DNA from: Morella rubra
Lineage: Eukaryota; Streptophyta; Magnoliopsida; Fagales; Myricaceae
DNA: 64,000 nucleotides
Reading direction: 5' to 3'
Assembly: GCA_003952965.2 (NCBI GenBank)
Contig: CM025849.1
Coordinates: 14,869,064 to 14,933,063, forward strand
Both the position numbers and the translations under genes were made by a program. Positions within the stretch are counted from its first letter, which is position 1, and every line of letters begins with the position of its first letter. The notes beneath the pieces were generated by a model that was not told the DNA's origin, made no database searches, and saw only the letters and a program-made list of their open reading frames with translations. Below, piece after piece: positions 22,884 to 33,662 of this stretch.

Positions 22884-23918
22884 GGCTCTGTTTGTTTTGT
22901 TGTATTTTACTTCCTGTAAAGTATTTTTATACTTTTGATTGTTTGGAGAGTCTCTTAAAATACAGTCAACCGAAATTCAAATCAATCAACCGAAACACAC
23001 CTCTCAACTTTCTTAAGAGCAGTTTGGTTTACTTTTTGAAACTAATGAATCTTTTTTCTAGACTTGTCTCTCCTAGTCTTAGGGGTGGCCAAAAACTAAT
23101 CGACTGACCTCCCGACCCAAACTGACTAGGTTCATTCCGAACTGGTCGAGTTGCATCGTGGTCGAGGTCAGGTTTTGAAACATGAACCCGGAAAAATCAT
23201 ATTCGTGTTGGGGTCTCTAACTCAAAACCAAGTATTCAAAGGAACCCTAACCCCGACTGTTTTTATTTTTTTAGGGGTTGGGGTCGGATTTTGAAACATG
23301 AACTCGAGAAAAATAAAGTTTGTTTAGGTTCTATAACCCGAAACCAAAGCATTCAAAGGAACCTGACCCGACGATTTTAATTTTTGTTGGGGTCGGGTTT
23401 TGAAACATGAACTCGAGAAAAATCAAGTTCGTGTTCGGGTCTTTAACCCGAAACCAAAGCATTCAAATGAACTTAACCCCGACGGTTTTAACTTTTTTCA
23501 GGTCGAGTTTTGAAACATGAACACGAGAAAAATCAGATTCATATTCGGGTCTCTAAACTCAAACCAAAGCATTCAAAGGAACCGACCGACAGCTTTTAGC
23601 TTTTTTCGGGGTCGGGTCGGGTTTTGAAATATGAACCTGAAAGAAATCAGTTTTTATTTGGATTTCTAACCCGAAACTAAAGTATTTAAAGAAACTGCTT
23701 TTTATTTTATTTCAAATTCATGTTAAAGAATTAAATTTATTAATCATATAAAATTAAAAAAAAATATGTGTCAAAAATTCAAAAATATTTTCGAAAAATA
23801 TATTTGATGTAACAACCAAACACCGGAAAATTGTATTATTTTACTGAAAAATGCATTTGAAACTAGTTTTTTTTTTTTTAAAAAAAAAACAGTGCTTTAC
23901 ATCAAAAGAAACGGAGCC
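22884..23918. mobile_element. hAT-like non-autonomous element with internal minisatellite
   Basis: The left end GGCTCTGTTTGTTTTGTTGT and the right end (reverse complement GGCTCCGTTTCTTTTGATGT) form a terminal inverted repeat. Sub-terminal blocks are also related: the right end carries ACCAAACACCGGAAAA, the reverse complement of the TTTTCCGGTGTTTGGT phrase typical of this plant element type. Flanking 8-mers TACATTAA and TAAAATAA agree at 6 of 8 positions, consistent with an old hAT 8-bp target duplication. No transposase is encoded. The middle is filled by five tandem ~112-bp units. Confidence 0.6.
23085..23700. repeat. ~112-bp tandem repeat, about five units
   Basis: The phrase GGTTTTGAAACATGAAC recurs at about 23170, 23287, 23395, 23506 and 23620 (spacing 108-117). 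Each is followed by CGAGAAAAATCA-like sequence, a GTTCGGGTCTCTAACCCGAAA-like block, AAAGCATTCAAAGGAAC and a CCGACGGTTTTA-like block. Units differ by point changes and small indels, so the array is not recent. It lies wholly inside the hAT-like element. Confidence 0.85.
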
Positions 23919-25190
23919 TAAAATAAGAATGATAGGCAACGGAAGAGACTATTGGAGGCGGTGAAACGTACTTGAGAAGGAAAAAGGAACTATAAATAGC
24001 GAAGGATTATACTAGGCCAAAAAATGGGCAAGTTGAACCAAAAGAAATTGTCTCTTTACATCCTTGACAGATAAATTTGAGAAAAGATAATCCTATATTT
24101 GCTTAAGAAGAGGAAATAAAATTGCAAAAGTTTTTATAATAAATAATACATTCCCTTCCAGTGAGGGAGTCTAAAATGAAGGAAAAAGTGTAGTAATTAT
24201 AGCTGCGCTTTTCTTTCTCCCTTGCGCAGCTGCGCTCACAAAATTGTTTTAGATCTTTCAAAGACTTCTTTGAAAAATCCTTTTCAAATGCGTCCGTCTA
24301 TTATTTCAAAATATATACATATATTAAAAAAAATTGACCAATTCAAATTTTTTAAATGCAAATATTAAGTAACTTAAATTTTTAATTAAGAAAATTATAA
24401 TAAAAAACTTTAAAATCGTTTATCTTTTCTATCAATTCGTCTCTTTTTATTACAATAATCATAAAAAAGATTTACACAAATCATTTTTTTTTTAATTTTT
24501 TTATCCACTGTTATAAAATTCTATTTTTTATTAGAATCCAATAAAACTTTAATCTATTTTAATTCTCGTAACATGCCCAAAATTTTCAAAAAATTGATTT
24601 GCAAAAACTATATGGTTTCAAAACCAAATCAAAGTGTACATGCATGCAGTGGTAGTTGGTCTTGCAGAGGGGAAGGTAAGAGAAAACAAATTATCAATTT
24701 CTTTTGTTTTCAAAAATACTCTCGACTGTATCTTAAAAGGTTTAACTTTATTAAGATCTTCTGTATTTTTTTTATTTATTAATATATTTAAGAGATAAAT
24801 ATAATATATAAATTTTATTATAAAACCTACCTGAAACTTTAGATGAACATCAGTATAAGATATAATATATCTATCTTTTTAAATTATAGATTTAATTTAA
24901 GCTCAAAATCTAAATTGGACAGATCTGAGTCGGTCCAGAAAATGAAACAGAAAAGTTGAACGGTCGCCGTCATGAAACAATGTCCACCAGATTATGTTCT
25001 TTTCTGATCGTTCTACGATCTTCGCTGAATTGTTCTTGTTTGTAACCCAAGGTCTCAGTGGCTGGAGAGTGGAGCCTAAGCGCCTCGGGAAAAAGCACCA
25101 TCTTGTCAATTAATATCTTTGGATTTGCCGGAACATGATCTTCTTTCTATTGGCCTTCGTAGATACGCTTTTCCACTGTCTCCCAACTAA
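23919..25190. other. Intergenic DNA upstream of glycine-rich protein gene
   Basis: AT-rich and without a supported gene. Short frames around 24573-24782 and 24903-25352 have no domain or splice support. Confidence 0.5.
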
Positions 25191-25195
25191 TTTCA

Positions 25196-25322
25196 AACGC
25201 GAGGGCCGAGGCCGGAACTTGTCTTCGCTGTTAAGTTCCAGTTGACTCAACGCGTAATATCCACGTGTCGGTTGGTGGAAACGAGAACTTAATGCATGCC
25301 TCGAACGCGTCGATTCCGCGTT
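25196..25322 (+). promoter_or_regulatory. CGCGTT cluster plus G-box in GRP promoter
   Basis: Four copies of CGCGTT or its complement AACGCG lie at 25196-25201, 25249-25254, 25304-25309 and 25317-25322. CACGTGTC (G-box/ABRE-like) is at 25262-25269 and a TTGAC W-box core at 25242-25246. CGCGTT is the known core of the rapid stress response element bound by CAMTA factors. The cluster sits 100-250 bases before the likely transcript start. Sites are seen directly; stress or calcium regulation is inferred. Confidence 0.6.
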
Positions 25323-25437
25323 CTTATCGAATATGATGTACTTGCGCTTCACGCACTATACATCGTCAGTCTCCTCTGTTTTCTTTCCATTTGCACTCTC
25401 ACCTTCTCTCTCTGTAATCAAATCAAACGAACAATAC

Positions 25438-26010
25438 GTAAGCCCGCGCTCTCCTAGTCTCCTTCTCCCTTATGTGCTATTTTGTATTTCCGTTCATCTG
25501 CTATATTGTCTTTCTCAGATTTATGAGAAATTAAGCTATTTCTGATCGCGGAGCTTGAACATTTTTGTGGATATCTGTGTTTCTTTGTTCTTTTTTGGCT
25601 CAAGTCTCTTAATTTTTCTTCCTAGGGAGACCCATTAGCCATAATCGTCAGATGTATTAGGAAAAGCCTTGAATTGGGTTTCAAGTATCTGCTGCATCAG
25701 GATCCAACAGGATCTACAGGGTCGCAAATTATGATTCTTAGCCAATTTGAGACGGATTGTTTCGGTCGGTCACTTTTCGTAGACATTTTACTTTCTCGAA
25801 TTACCTTGCTCTCTAGGACCAATAGGTTCAAGATTGTTGTTCTGCTCATTTTACTACCGAATAATCTGTAGTAATTGTATGTAGACCCGTCATCAAACAG
25901 TGTGCATTTCTTCTGGATATTCTTATTTTTGTGCTTGTGTATTCCAGATCTGTTCTTTTTGGTTCTAAACATTGTGCAATAGGGTTCATTCTTTCTCATT
26001 GATTTTGCAG
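25438..26010 (+). other. Predicted 5'-UTR intron of GRP gene
   Basis: A donor ATAC|GTAAGC at 25438 and an acceptor GATTTTGCAG ending at 26010 bracket a 573-base T-rich stretch directly before the start-codon exon. Inferred from splice consensus and composition only. Confidence 0.5.
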
Positions 26011-26032
26011 AATCAGTTCTTTGCTGGAGAAC

Positions 26033-27068
26033 ATGGGTGGGGGAAATGATAAGCATGATGAATCTGACAAAGGTTTATTCTCGCACCTTGGTCATGGTTC
26101 CCATGGATATCCTCCTGGTCAGTACCCTCCACCGCCAGGGGCATACCCTCCCCAAGGTTATCCACCACAAGGGTACCCTCCACAGGGGTACGCACCACAA
26201 GGGTACCCTCCACAGGGGTACCCACCAGCAGGATATCCTCCTGGTGCTTACCCACAGTCTGGGCATTCTGGGCCATCTGCTCCACATCAGTCAGGTAAAG
26301 ACCCAAGTTTCGTCCATTATTTTGCTATTATGAGCAGAGGATTCAAGTGGGTTGACTAACTAGGAATACATCTTTACTATCCATGTATGATTTAGCCCTT
26401 CAATCATATCGTATCCGTGTTAGAAATTTGGTCGTTGTACTCACGATGATGTCAATGACTCAAATCTATATTTCGACTCCTCCTCGTTCTTTCTAACTCC
26501 CCTCCTCCGCCCCCCTCACAAAAAAGAAAAGAAAAAAATTGCATACGTGAACGACCCCATAAGATCATCTTAAACAGTCTCAATACAGGGAGGATTCTAT
26601 AAACTCATTTATAGAATGATTCTTTAATGCCATGTAGCTTGGTGCTCATAAGGCTTTTAATATTGGAACTTCTTCTGGTTTATGAAGGCTTCGTCAAATT
26701 ACCTTTTAATTTTTGCTCCCTTTTTTAAGCGGAAAACTTCTCTCGATGTCTTTTTTTTTTTTTTTGGAGGATTTTGAATCCTTTTATTCTTTTCTTCAGG
26801 ACATGGCATAGGAGCACTTGTAGCTGGGGGTGCTGCCGCTGCTGCAGCTGCTTATGGTGCACATCATCTTGCTCATGGTGGCTCCCACTATCCTGGTGGC
26901 TCCGGCTATCCAGGTGGCTCCGGCTATCCAGTTGGCTATCCAGGTGGCTCCCACATGCATGGAGATTATGGGAAGCATGGGAAGGTCAAGCATGGCAAGT
27001 TTGGCAAGCATGGGAAGCAAGGCAAGTTTGGCAAGCATGGGCATGGCAAGTTTAAGAAGTGGAAGTGA
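26033..27068 (+). CDS. Glycine/proline-rich XYPPX-repeat protein (GRP A3-like), 176 aa
   Basis: Exons 26033-26294 and 26800-27068 join across a GT-AG intron (codon split after its first base), giving 176 aa. The order is: a charged Gly/Asp/His N-terminus (MGGGNDKHDESDKGLFSHLG); a Pro-rich region (~25-75) of about nine GYPPQ-like repeats; a short hydrophobic Ala/Gly helix (GIGALVAGGAAAAAAAYGAH, ~90-108) that could span or insert in a membrane; Gly-Ser-Tyr-Pro repeats; and a Lys/His/Gly-rich tail (GKHGK and GKFGK repeats). This is the plant GPRP/glycine-rich protein A3 family. Proteins of this kind are small, disordered and often stress- or development-regulated; biochemical function is not established. 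The stress-type promoter cluster upstream is consistent. I recall its Arabidopsis counterpart (At4g19200) next to the ABCE2 gene, which also lies downstream here. Confidence 0.93.
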
Positions 27069-27921
27069 TCCTGCATATATTGGTGAATTTTGTCATCTCG
27101 ACTCTAAAAGATTACTGCTGATCCTGGTTGATCATTAATAAACAGTCTTCTGTGTGGTTTCTGTAGCCCTATGTATGAAATATATCATTTTGAGACGAAT
27201 TGCTCAATAGCTATCTTCCATTACAGATAGCACACAGATCATCTAGGCCTGTCGAGGTGTATATAAGTCTTGTTCTTCCCTTCACACTGCATTGGAATCG
27301 TTAGCAGTTAACAACTTCTTAACATTCATGTTGGGTCGGTTAAAGCCTTCCCTTTTTCTCTTTCTCGAGACTTTTCGCCCCTTCTCCCCCTTTGAAACGT
27401 CTCCGTTGCACAGAAGCGAGGGAAGAGATCTCCAGCGCTTACCTCATTACTGGTCGTCGCCAGTGCATCCTTCTTCCTGCAGGGCTCTCTTGTGGCAGAT
27501 GATTTCAAGTCGTCCCTCAATTTGACTGCTTCAGTAAACCAACTTCGTGCGGCCCTTTAATTGGCATTTTAATCGAGAAACGACGGCATCGGGTCTATCA
27601 AATGAGTGTTTATTTAGGGAAAAAAAAAAACCCCTTTAACATCTTTCTAAGGTGCCTTTGGTCGTCATTTTCCCCCTTCCTCTGCTTTGGCACAACATTG
27701 ATATGAATGTTCGGTGTTCTTTTCTTTTAATCTTTTCCCTACAGCAAAATGATGGGGAACATCAAATCTGGTAAGAACCCTTCCAATCAATCATCAGGAC
27801 GCGCAGCTGAGCTGCTATCTGTTTTCCTTAAGCCTGCTTTTAGCACCTTCTTAAAACTTGATAAATGGCGACACAATTCTCTAGTTCTACTTTTCAAGAC
27901 ATCTCATTTTGAGAAATGTGG
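27069..27921. other. 3' flank of GRP gene
   Basis: Probable 3' UTR to about 27150, then unassigned DNA. Frames at 27292-27525 (both strands) and 27749-27946 have no recognisable domain, splice structure or start context. Confidence 0.45.
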
Positions 27922-28142
27922 GAGAATCTTCGCTTTTAGGTCCTGAATTATCACCTAAATGCATCGGTAAAGATTTTACTGTTGAAATGTACATAAAATA
28001 GGCTATGTGACATGATATTGACAGTTAAATCGTATGACATGAGGAACATAGATGCATTTTGATAGTTTGGTGGATTAAATGTGATTAAATTCGTAGTTCA
28101 TACTGCTAAATGACACTTGAATGGCTAAAATTGAAGATTTTC
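27922..28142. mobile_element. Short MITE (~221 bp), family A
   Basis: The left end GAGAATCTTCGCTTTTAG and the reverse complement of the right end (GAAAATCTTCAATTTTAG) form an imperfect inverted repeat. The left end continues GTCCTGAATTATCACC, closely related to ATCCTGAACTATTATCC at 49656 in a second element. No coding capacity. Confidence 0.55.
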
Positions 28143-29120
28143 TATGAATGTTACAAAAATAATTTTATTATAAGGATGAAATAAGATTCCAAATCTAAGA
28201 AATCTCTAGCCTGATACTTGATCTGATAGGGCTTTAATTCAAACTAAAACTTATCCTAATTAAAATAATTAATTAATAACAACTAAAAGATGGTTCCTAG
28301 GGCCTGCGAATATGATTGTAACAGGAAACATGTGGTGAACTATTAAAATTGGCGGTCCTATTAGAGACCTTCCGGCTCATTGATGTCTTTAACTCTTGGT
28401 TTTGTCTGAGCCAAATCGAGGTTTACTCCGGACGGAGGGAAGCAAGCCTTGGGTGCATGCAAAACTCAGAGAAGAGATTACACTAACTATTTTTTTTTTT
28501 CAATTTTATTGATAAATGTACATATAATTTGCTAAAAACGCCATAACTTCAGAAACGAAAGATTGTTTCTCTGAGGAAGTTGAAGGAAATAAACTATAGC
28601 TACAATTCAATAGATAATAATTACTACGAACTTAAAAACAGCTATGCATTTTTCGTGGTAATAGTATTAATAAAAAAAATAAAATAAAGCAATATATGAA
28701 CAACCTTAAGTTCGAAACTCGATTACGACTTAATGATCACTCTAGCATTTGGTACAGTTTAGTTCGATTATAGCTCTAATCTTACTCCATTATGTAGTAT
28801 AATTATTTTAAATTTTGTACTCGATCAATTCATGTAAAAGGGAATCAGTCACACTTAAGTTTAAGTAGTATGAATTAAAATATAACGGTTTAATTAAATT
28901 ATAGCTCTAATCTTAATTTAGTATGTAATATAATTATTCTAAATTTTGTCCTAAATCAATTTATGTTAAAATAATCAGTCTCACTTAAAATTTTAAATAG
29001 AGTGAATTAAAAAACCACAAGAATTGCTGACTTTATGAAGTTAAATTGAGATACAAACTATATAAAATTCATCAGTATTTCCATGATATTTTCCGGTTAA
29101 AATTGGATGGGAAATATGTT
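28143..29120. other. AT-rich intergenic DNA with a 131-bp tandem duplication
   Basis: ATTATAGCTCTAATCTTA occurs at 28767 and again at 28898, and the following ~110 bases repeat with the same 131-base spacing. No gene seen. Confidence 0.55.
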
Positions 29121-29125
29121 AGTGT
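29121..29125. repeat. 5-bp target duplication (left) of LTR element
   Basis: AGTGT here and AGTGT at 31937-31941 flank the LTR element exactly at its TG...CA ends. Confidence 0.85.
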
Positions 29126-30268
29126 TGCAATACCCTGTCCCGAAAAAGGTGTTAAGTGAGTAATTTGAATTTTAAACGAAGAGATAGGGCTTAATTCTAT
29201 TTTTGATTTTTGGATAGAGGTTGAATCGTATTTTCAAATTTAAATGTGATCTATATTTGAATTTAAAGTTTGGATTTGATCCTTGGTTTTGAATTTAAGA
29301 TATGGATAAAGATTACTTTTATATTTGAATTTGAAAGATGTGGATAAGGATCTTTATGAAATTTAAAAGTGATGGATAGAGATATGTTTGAATTTTAAAA
29401 ACTGAAGAGATCGAGGTTAATAAATGGTCGCAGAGAATGTATATTGGAGACCAAAATTTGGATTGAGGTGGTGCTACTAGGTTCCGAGAGATTGTTCGGC
29501 AATTATTGAGAAGCTTTAAGGATTGGTTAAGCGTTTGATGTAAGTAGTCTTTCAATGATATTTTTATGAAAATTCATATGTTGTGGAAAATAAGTGCACA
29601 ATTGTTAAATATTCCTTTTACAAATTAAAACGAGTTTGGATGAGTTATTGTGAATTCTTTGATTTTGGAAATGTTGGACTTTAAATGTTGGTTATTGTGA
29701 GAAAATTGTCTCCCCCCACCCCAATTGACTTGCTAGTTATTGTAAGTGCACAATTGTTAAATATTCCTTTTACAAATTAAAATGAGCTTGGATGAGTTAT
29801 TGTGAATTCTTTGATTTTGGAAATATTGGACATTAAACGTCGGTTATTGTGAGAAAATTGTCTTCCCTCCCCCCAATTGACTTGCTACTTATTGAGCTAC
29901 TTGTTGCTCACCACTTATTCTTATATTTTTTAGAGTTGGCAGAATTAAAGAAGTTCAAGGATCCTTAAAAAAATTTGTGTTTTGAAGGCATGTTTTGCAA
30001 GAGTACTTTTGGAAATTAATTTTGGAGAAGTTGTTATTGTAATTCTTTTGGAGATCTTCATCGATGTTGGAAAAATATCGGATATGCTAATGTAAATTTT
30101 AGGGCTCAAATTGATATTTTTGGGCTTTTTGTGGTTTATGGATATTTTGCTGAGGTTGTAATAATTAGTTTTGAAATATTGGGGCCTAGATAAATGATTT
30201 TTCATGGTGAAAAAGCCTTATTTTATGTGGAAATCTATCCGTATGGAGTTTGGGCCCGGTGCGTTACA
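29126..30268 (+). repeat. Left LTR (1,143 bp)
   Basis: Shares its first ~430 and last ~380 bases with the right LTR. Inside, a ~150-bp unit (AAGTGCACAATTGTTAAATA through the AATTGACTTGCTA phrase) is present twice in tandem, at about 29590-29738 and 29741-29888. The right LTR lacks this duplication. Confidence 0.85.
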
Positions 30269-30689
30269 GATGGTATTGGAGCATAGGTTTATGATTTTGT
30301 AGACTATTACAAAGATTTTTATTGAAGTCAGAGCATAGGTTGTGATATGTGGTAACTTTATTGATTTTTAGAAGGATTTCAATTAAAGTGGGATTATAAC
30401 TTCAAATTTGAAAGAGATTTAAGTCTTAATCATTCTATTAAGGACAAGAGCTAAAGTTGTGGGCTTGTTTCGAGGACATTGATGTTGATATTAGTTTAGG
30501 CTTGGATATTGTATGAGTTTTGGATTTTAGGCTTGAATTGTGTTAATGGAAAAATTGTAAAGTGATTTTGTATGATTAGAGTATGCAGTAGAAGCATGAA
30601 TGATTTGTGAATTGGTTTGTTAATGGATTTATTCTTTGTAGAAGGTGCCACAAATTTCGGGTATGAAATTTCTTTTAAGGAGGGGAGAT

Positions 30690-31936
30690 TGTAATACCCG
30701 TCTCAAAAAAGGTGTTAAGTGAGTAATTTGAATTTTAAACGAAGAGATAAGGTTTAATTTTATTTTTTATTTTTGGATTGAGGTTGAATCTTATTTTCGA
30801 ATTTAAAGGTACAGAGATTGGAGATGTGATCTATATTTGAATTTAAAAGTTTGGATGAAGATTTGATCCTTGGTTTTAATTTAAAAGTTAAGATATGGAT
30901 AAAGATTACTTTTATATTTGAATTTGAAAGATGTGGATGAAGATCTTGTATTTGAATTTAAAAGTGATGGATAGAGATATGTTTGAATTTTAAAAGTTGA
31001 AGAGATTGAGGTTAATAAATGGTCGTAGAGAATGTATATTGGAGACCAAAATTTGATTGAGGTGGTGCTACTAGGTTCCGAGAGATTGTTCGGTAATTAT
31101 TGGAGAAGCTTTAAGGATTGATTAAGCGTTTGAAGTAAGTGGTTCTTTAATGAGATTTTAAAATATGTACCATATTTTATATGGTTTTGATGTATTATTT
31201 GGGGAAATTGAACAAATTTTGGGTAAAAGTTGATCAATTTCGTGAAACTCGAAATATTTATAATATTTTTGTTTTGGTGAGCATACTGTTAAAATTATCC
31301 TTGCGCTAGTGATATATCTCTGTGGTCTGTGTGACCAATTTGATATCTTTCGTGGTATTTGGAGGTACCATTGAGGTCTTTGTGACCATTGGAGTCTGAT
31401 GAGGTCTGTGTGACCATTGGTGATTTCTTATATTGCGTGACCTTGGATATTTTTGTTACAAACTTGTATTTTGGTTTTGGTATGGCTCACGGTGTTTTAT
31501 TTTGGATTTTGGTTATTGTGGAAAATTGTCTTTTCCCTAATCCCCATTGACTTGCTACTTACTGAGCTAGTCGTAGCTCACCACTTTATTCTCATATTTT
31601 TCAGAGTTAGCAGAATTAGTGATGTTCGAGGAGCTTCAGATAGATTTGTGTTTCGAAGGCGTGTTTTACAGGAGTACTTTTAGAGATTAATTTTGGAAAA
31701 GTCGTGATTGCAATTCTTTTGGGAGATTTTTATTGATGTTGGAAATATCGGATATGCTAATGTAAATTTTAGGGCCCAAATTGATAATTTTGGGCTTTTT
31801 TGGTTTATGAATATTTTGCTAAAGTTGTACAAATTAGTTTTAAAATATTAAGGCTTAGATAAATGATTAGCTATGGTGAAAAAGCCTTATTTTATACGAA
31901 AATATATTGTATGGAGTTTGGGCCCGGAACGTTACA
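30690..31936 (+). repeat. Right LTR (1,247 bp)
   Basis: Contains ~340 bases (about 31150-31490) missing from the left LTR. They include short repeats of GAGGTCTGTGTGACCATTGG and variants at about 31321-31410. The shared outer parts carry many point differences from the left LTR, so the insertion is not recent. Confidence 0.85.
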
Positions 31937-31941
31937 AGTGT
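31937..31941. repeat. 5-bp target duplication (right) of LTR element
   Basis: AGTGT, identical to 29121-29125. Confidence 0.85.
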
Positions 31942-32029
31942 TACAGTGGGATAATTATGAGGTAATAAATAAATTAGTAAATTTCATTATTTTAAGAGTT
32001 TAACCTGGAATTAGGTGGTTTGATCGGTT

Positions 32030-32038
32030 TAAAAATTA
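32030..32038. repeat. 9-bp target duplication (left) of Mutator-like element
   Basis: TAAAAATTA, identical to 39278-39286, exactly abutting the terminal inverted repeats. A 9-bp duplication is the hallmark of Mutator-superfamily insertion. Confidence 0.9.
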
Positions 32039-32333
32039 GGTTTAAATGCACCAGATACACCTGTGGTATTTTTATTTTGCAAATATATCCCTGAGGTAAC
32101 CTTTCGATTTAAAATATGCCTCTTTGTCAGACTCCGTTTAAAAAATTAACGGTACTAGGTGACGTGACACGTCTCCCACACATCTGCACCATTTAAAAAA
32201 TGCCACGTGTCAAAGGGCCCCACAATCTCCAGGTCAGATGCCAACCAAACGCCATGCCAGCATCTCTTTTCAATGTAACTTTTTTAAAAAAACTCAGTAA
32301 TAAAAAAATAAGAGGAACGACGCCGTTTCTCTT
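32039..32333 (+). repeat. MULE left terminal inverted repeat (~295 bp)
   Basis: Pairs with 38917-39277 in reverse complement. Well-conserved blocks include TTAACGGTACTAGGTGACGT, GCCACGTGTC and CGCCATGCCAGCATCT. The repeat ends in an AAGAGGAACG-ACGCCGTT-CTCTT block. It contains an ABRE/G-box-like CCACGTGTC near 32203. Confidence 0.88.
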
Positions 32334-32533
32334 TTTAGCTAAAAACCTCTTAAGGGTGCCGTCTCCCCCCCCCACCCCCCCCCCAATTTCCCTCTGCATA
32401 TTTTTTTCCCATAACCCTAACCTAACATTTCTCCTAAATTTTGCCTCTCGACCACGTGAATTCGTTTAAGCACCAACATCACAAGGTACTTGCGTCTTTC
32501 GTTGATCAACCCACATTTCCCTCCCAAAACACT

Positions 32534-33662
32534 ATGTACTCAGATTCGCAATCCTCCTTCTGCCGATCTGGAGTCTTCAAACGTGGAGTTGTCTCTAACT
32601 GTAGCGGTGGTCAACAGCCCGACGGTGTGATCTGTGGCTGTGATCATCCCGCACGCCTGAGGATTTCCCTAACAAATTTTAACCCGGGATGCCGATTTTA
32701 TGGTTATCCCATGTTCGGCTCCGTAAGTTCCAATCTCTTACTCTGTTTTGGGATTTGATTTGGCAAATAATTCTTAGTGCACCTAGCCTTGGATTGAAAT
32801 TTGGTTGCTAGAGGAATCTGTATGTAGCCACTAATGAAACATGTTGCAATTACTTCGATAAATTGACATCTCAATATAAGGTGCATTTGCTTGATGATAT
32901 AATGAAGTGTGGGGAAATAGAACTGAGAGGTAAAATTAGGCTTCTAAACAATATACGGCCAGTTGAGTTTGATGGTTACATGAGAGTTGCAGTGGATACT
33001 GAGGTCCTTTATCGGTCTAAGATATGCGTGGAAACATGAAATCACTTTCACGTGAGGAAAAGAAAAAAAGAGAGGAGGAAAAGACATCTTGTTATTTTCC
33101 TTTATATCTTGTCCCTTTTTATTTCTACTGTCTTAAAACTCTTAAAAGACATCTTATTATTTTCCTAGTAACGTCTTAGGATGCATGTGCAGGGTGTCAC
33201 ATCTTAGGATGCCGTGATGGGTACAAATTTTAGTTTTTCTTTAAAGTTTCAAGAGAGTAATTTAATTTCATTGATGATGGTGGCATTTTGAAGATCATAT
33301 TTGCACATTGTGTAGATTTGCATATTTGTTTCACATATTCTGATGTAAGGTTAAGGATGCTGTGTCTTTTATTTGAACGGTTTGTGTAGAAATTATTATG
33401 ATGCTTGGCAGTATTGTTTTTTTTTCAGAAGAGGCAGTCAGGTTGCAACTTCTTCCAATGGATTGATCCGCTAACTTGTCTACGCGGAATGCAAGTTTTA
33501 CCTCCAATGCTCAAGAAGATGAAGAAGTTGGAAGATGAAGCACACAAACATAAGGAGAAGGAGAAGCGCATGACATGTTATTTGGATGGGTCGTGGGTAA
33601 TAACTATTGGAACGTGTTTATGCATGTATAAGCTGTGGTCATCTGTGAATGAGTCTGTTTAA
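32534..33662 (+). CDS. GRF-type zinc-finger protein inside MULE, 140 aa
   Basis: Exons 32534-32722 and 33429-33662 join in phase 0 across a GT-AG intron, giving 140 aa. Residues ~30-80 follow the GRF zinc-ribbon pattern: CGCDHPARLRISLTNFNPG, then CRFYGYP, then SGCNFFQWIDP. The residue after RFYG is Tyr where the family normally has Cys, so one metal ligand seems lost. A Lys/Glu coiled-coil stretch follows (MLKKMKKLEDEAHKHKEKEK), then a C-terminal hydrophobic segment (WVITIGTCLCMYKLW), the usual order in small plant GRF proteins often found near Mutator elements. Function of that group is not established; DNA or RNA binding is assumed for GRF domains. The frame is open, so it may still be expressed, but the missing Cys suggests decay. 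Confidence 0.7.

Larger units (their letters stand above)
29126..31936 (+). mobile_element. Gene-less LTR retrotransposon (LARD/TRIM-like), complete
   Basis: Two direct long terminal repeats (29126-30268 and 30690-31936) start TGCAATACCC/TGTAATACCC and end GCGTTACA/ACGTTACA. The primer-binding site TGGTATTGGAGC (30271-30282) resembles the initiator-Met tRNA complement TGGTATCAGAGC. A polypurine tract AAGGAGGGGAGA (30677-30688) precedes the right LTR. The flanking 5-bp duplication AGTGT is perfect. The internal part is only 421 bp and has no gag or pol, so the element must have moved using proteins made elsewhere. TGTAATACCC ends with GTTACA are familiar from Gypsy-type plant families, which I infer as the origin. 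Confidence 0.88.

Noticed and set aside
23085-23700. Regular repeats considered as a CRISPR array
   Set aside because: The units are ~112 bp head-to-tail with no unique spacers, in a plant genome; it is a minisatellite.
26075-27055. Several open frames with Trp- or Arg-rich repeats overlapping the GRP gene
   Set aside because: These are other-frame readings of the GYPPQ and GKHGK codon repeats of the real gene.
27749-27946. 65-codon frame after a possible splice acceptor
   Set aside because: It runs into the left end of a MITE and shows no similarity to a known family.
32362-32390. Poly-C stretch near the MULE left end considered as a quadruplex regulator
   Set aside because: Simple-sequence slippage explains it; no further symmetry or conserved context.
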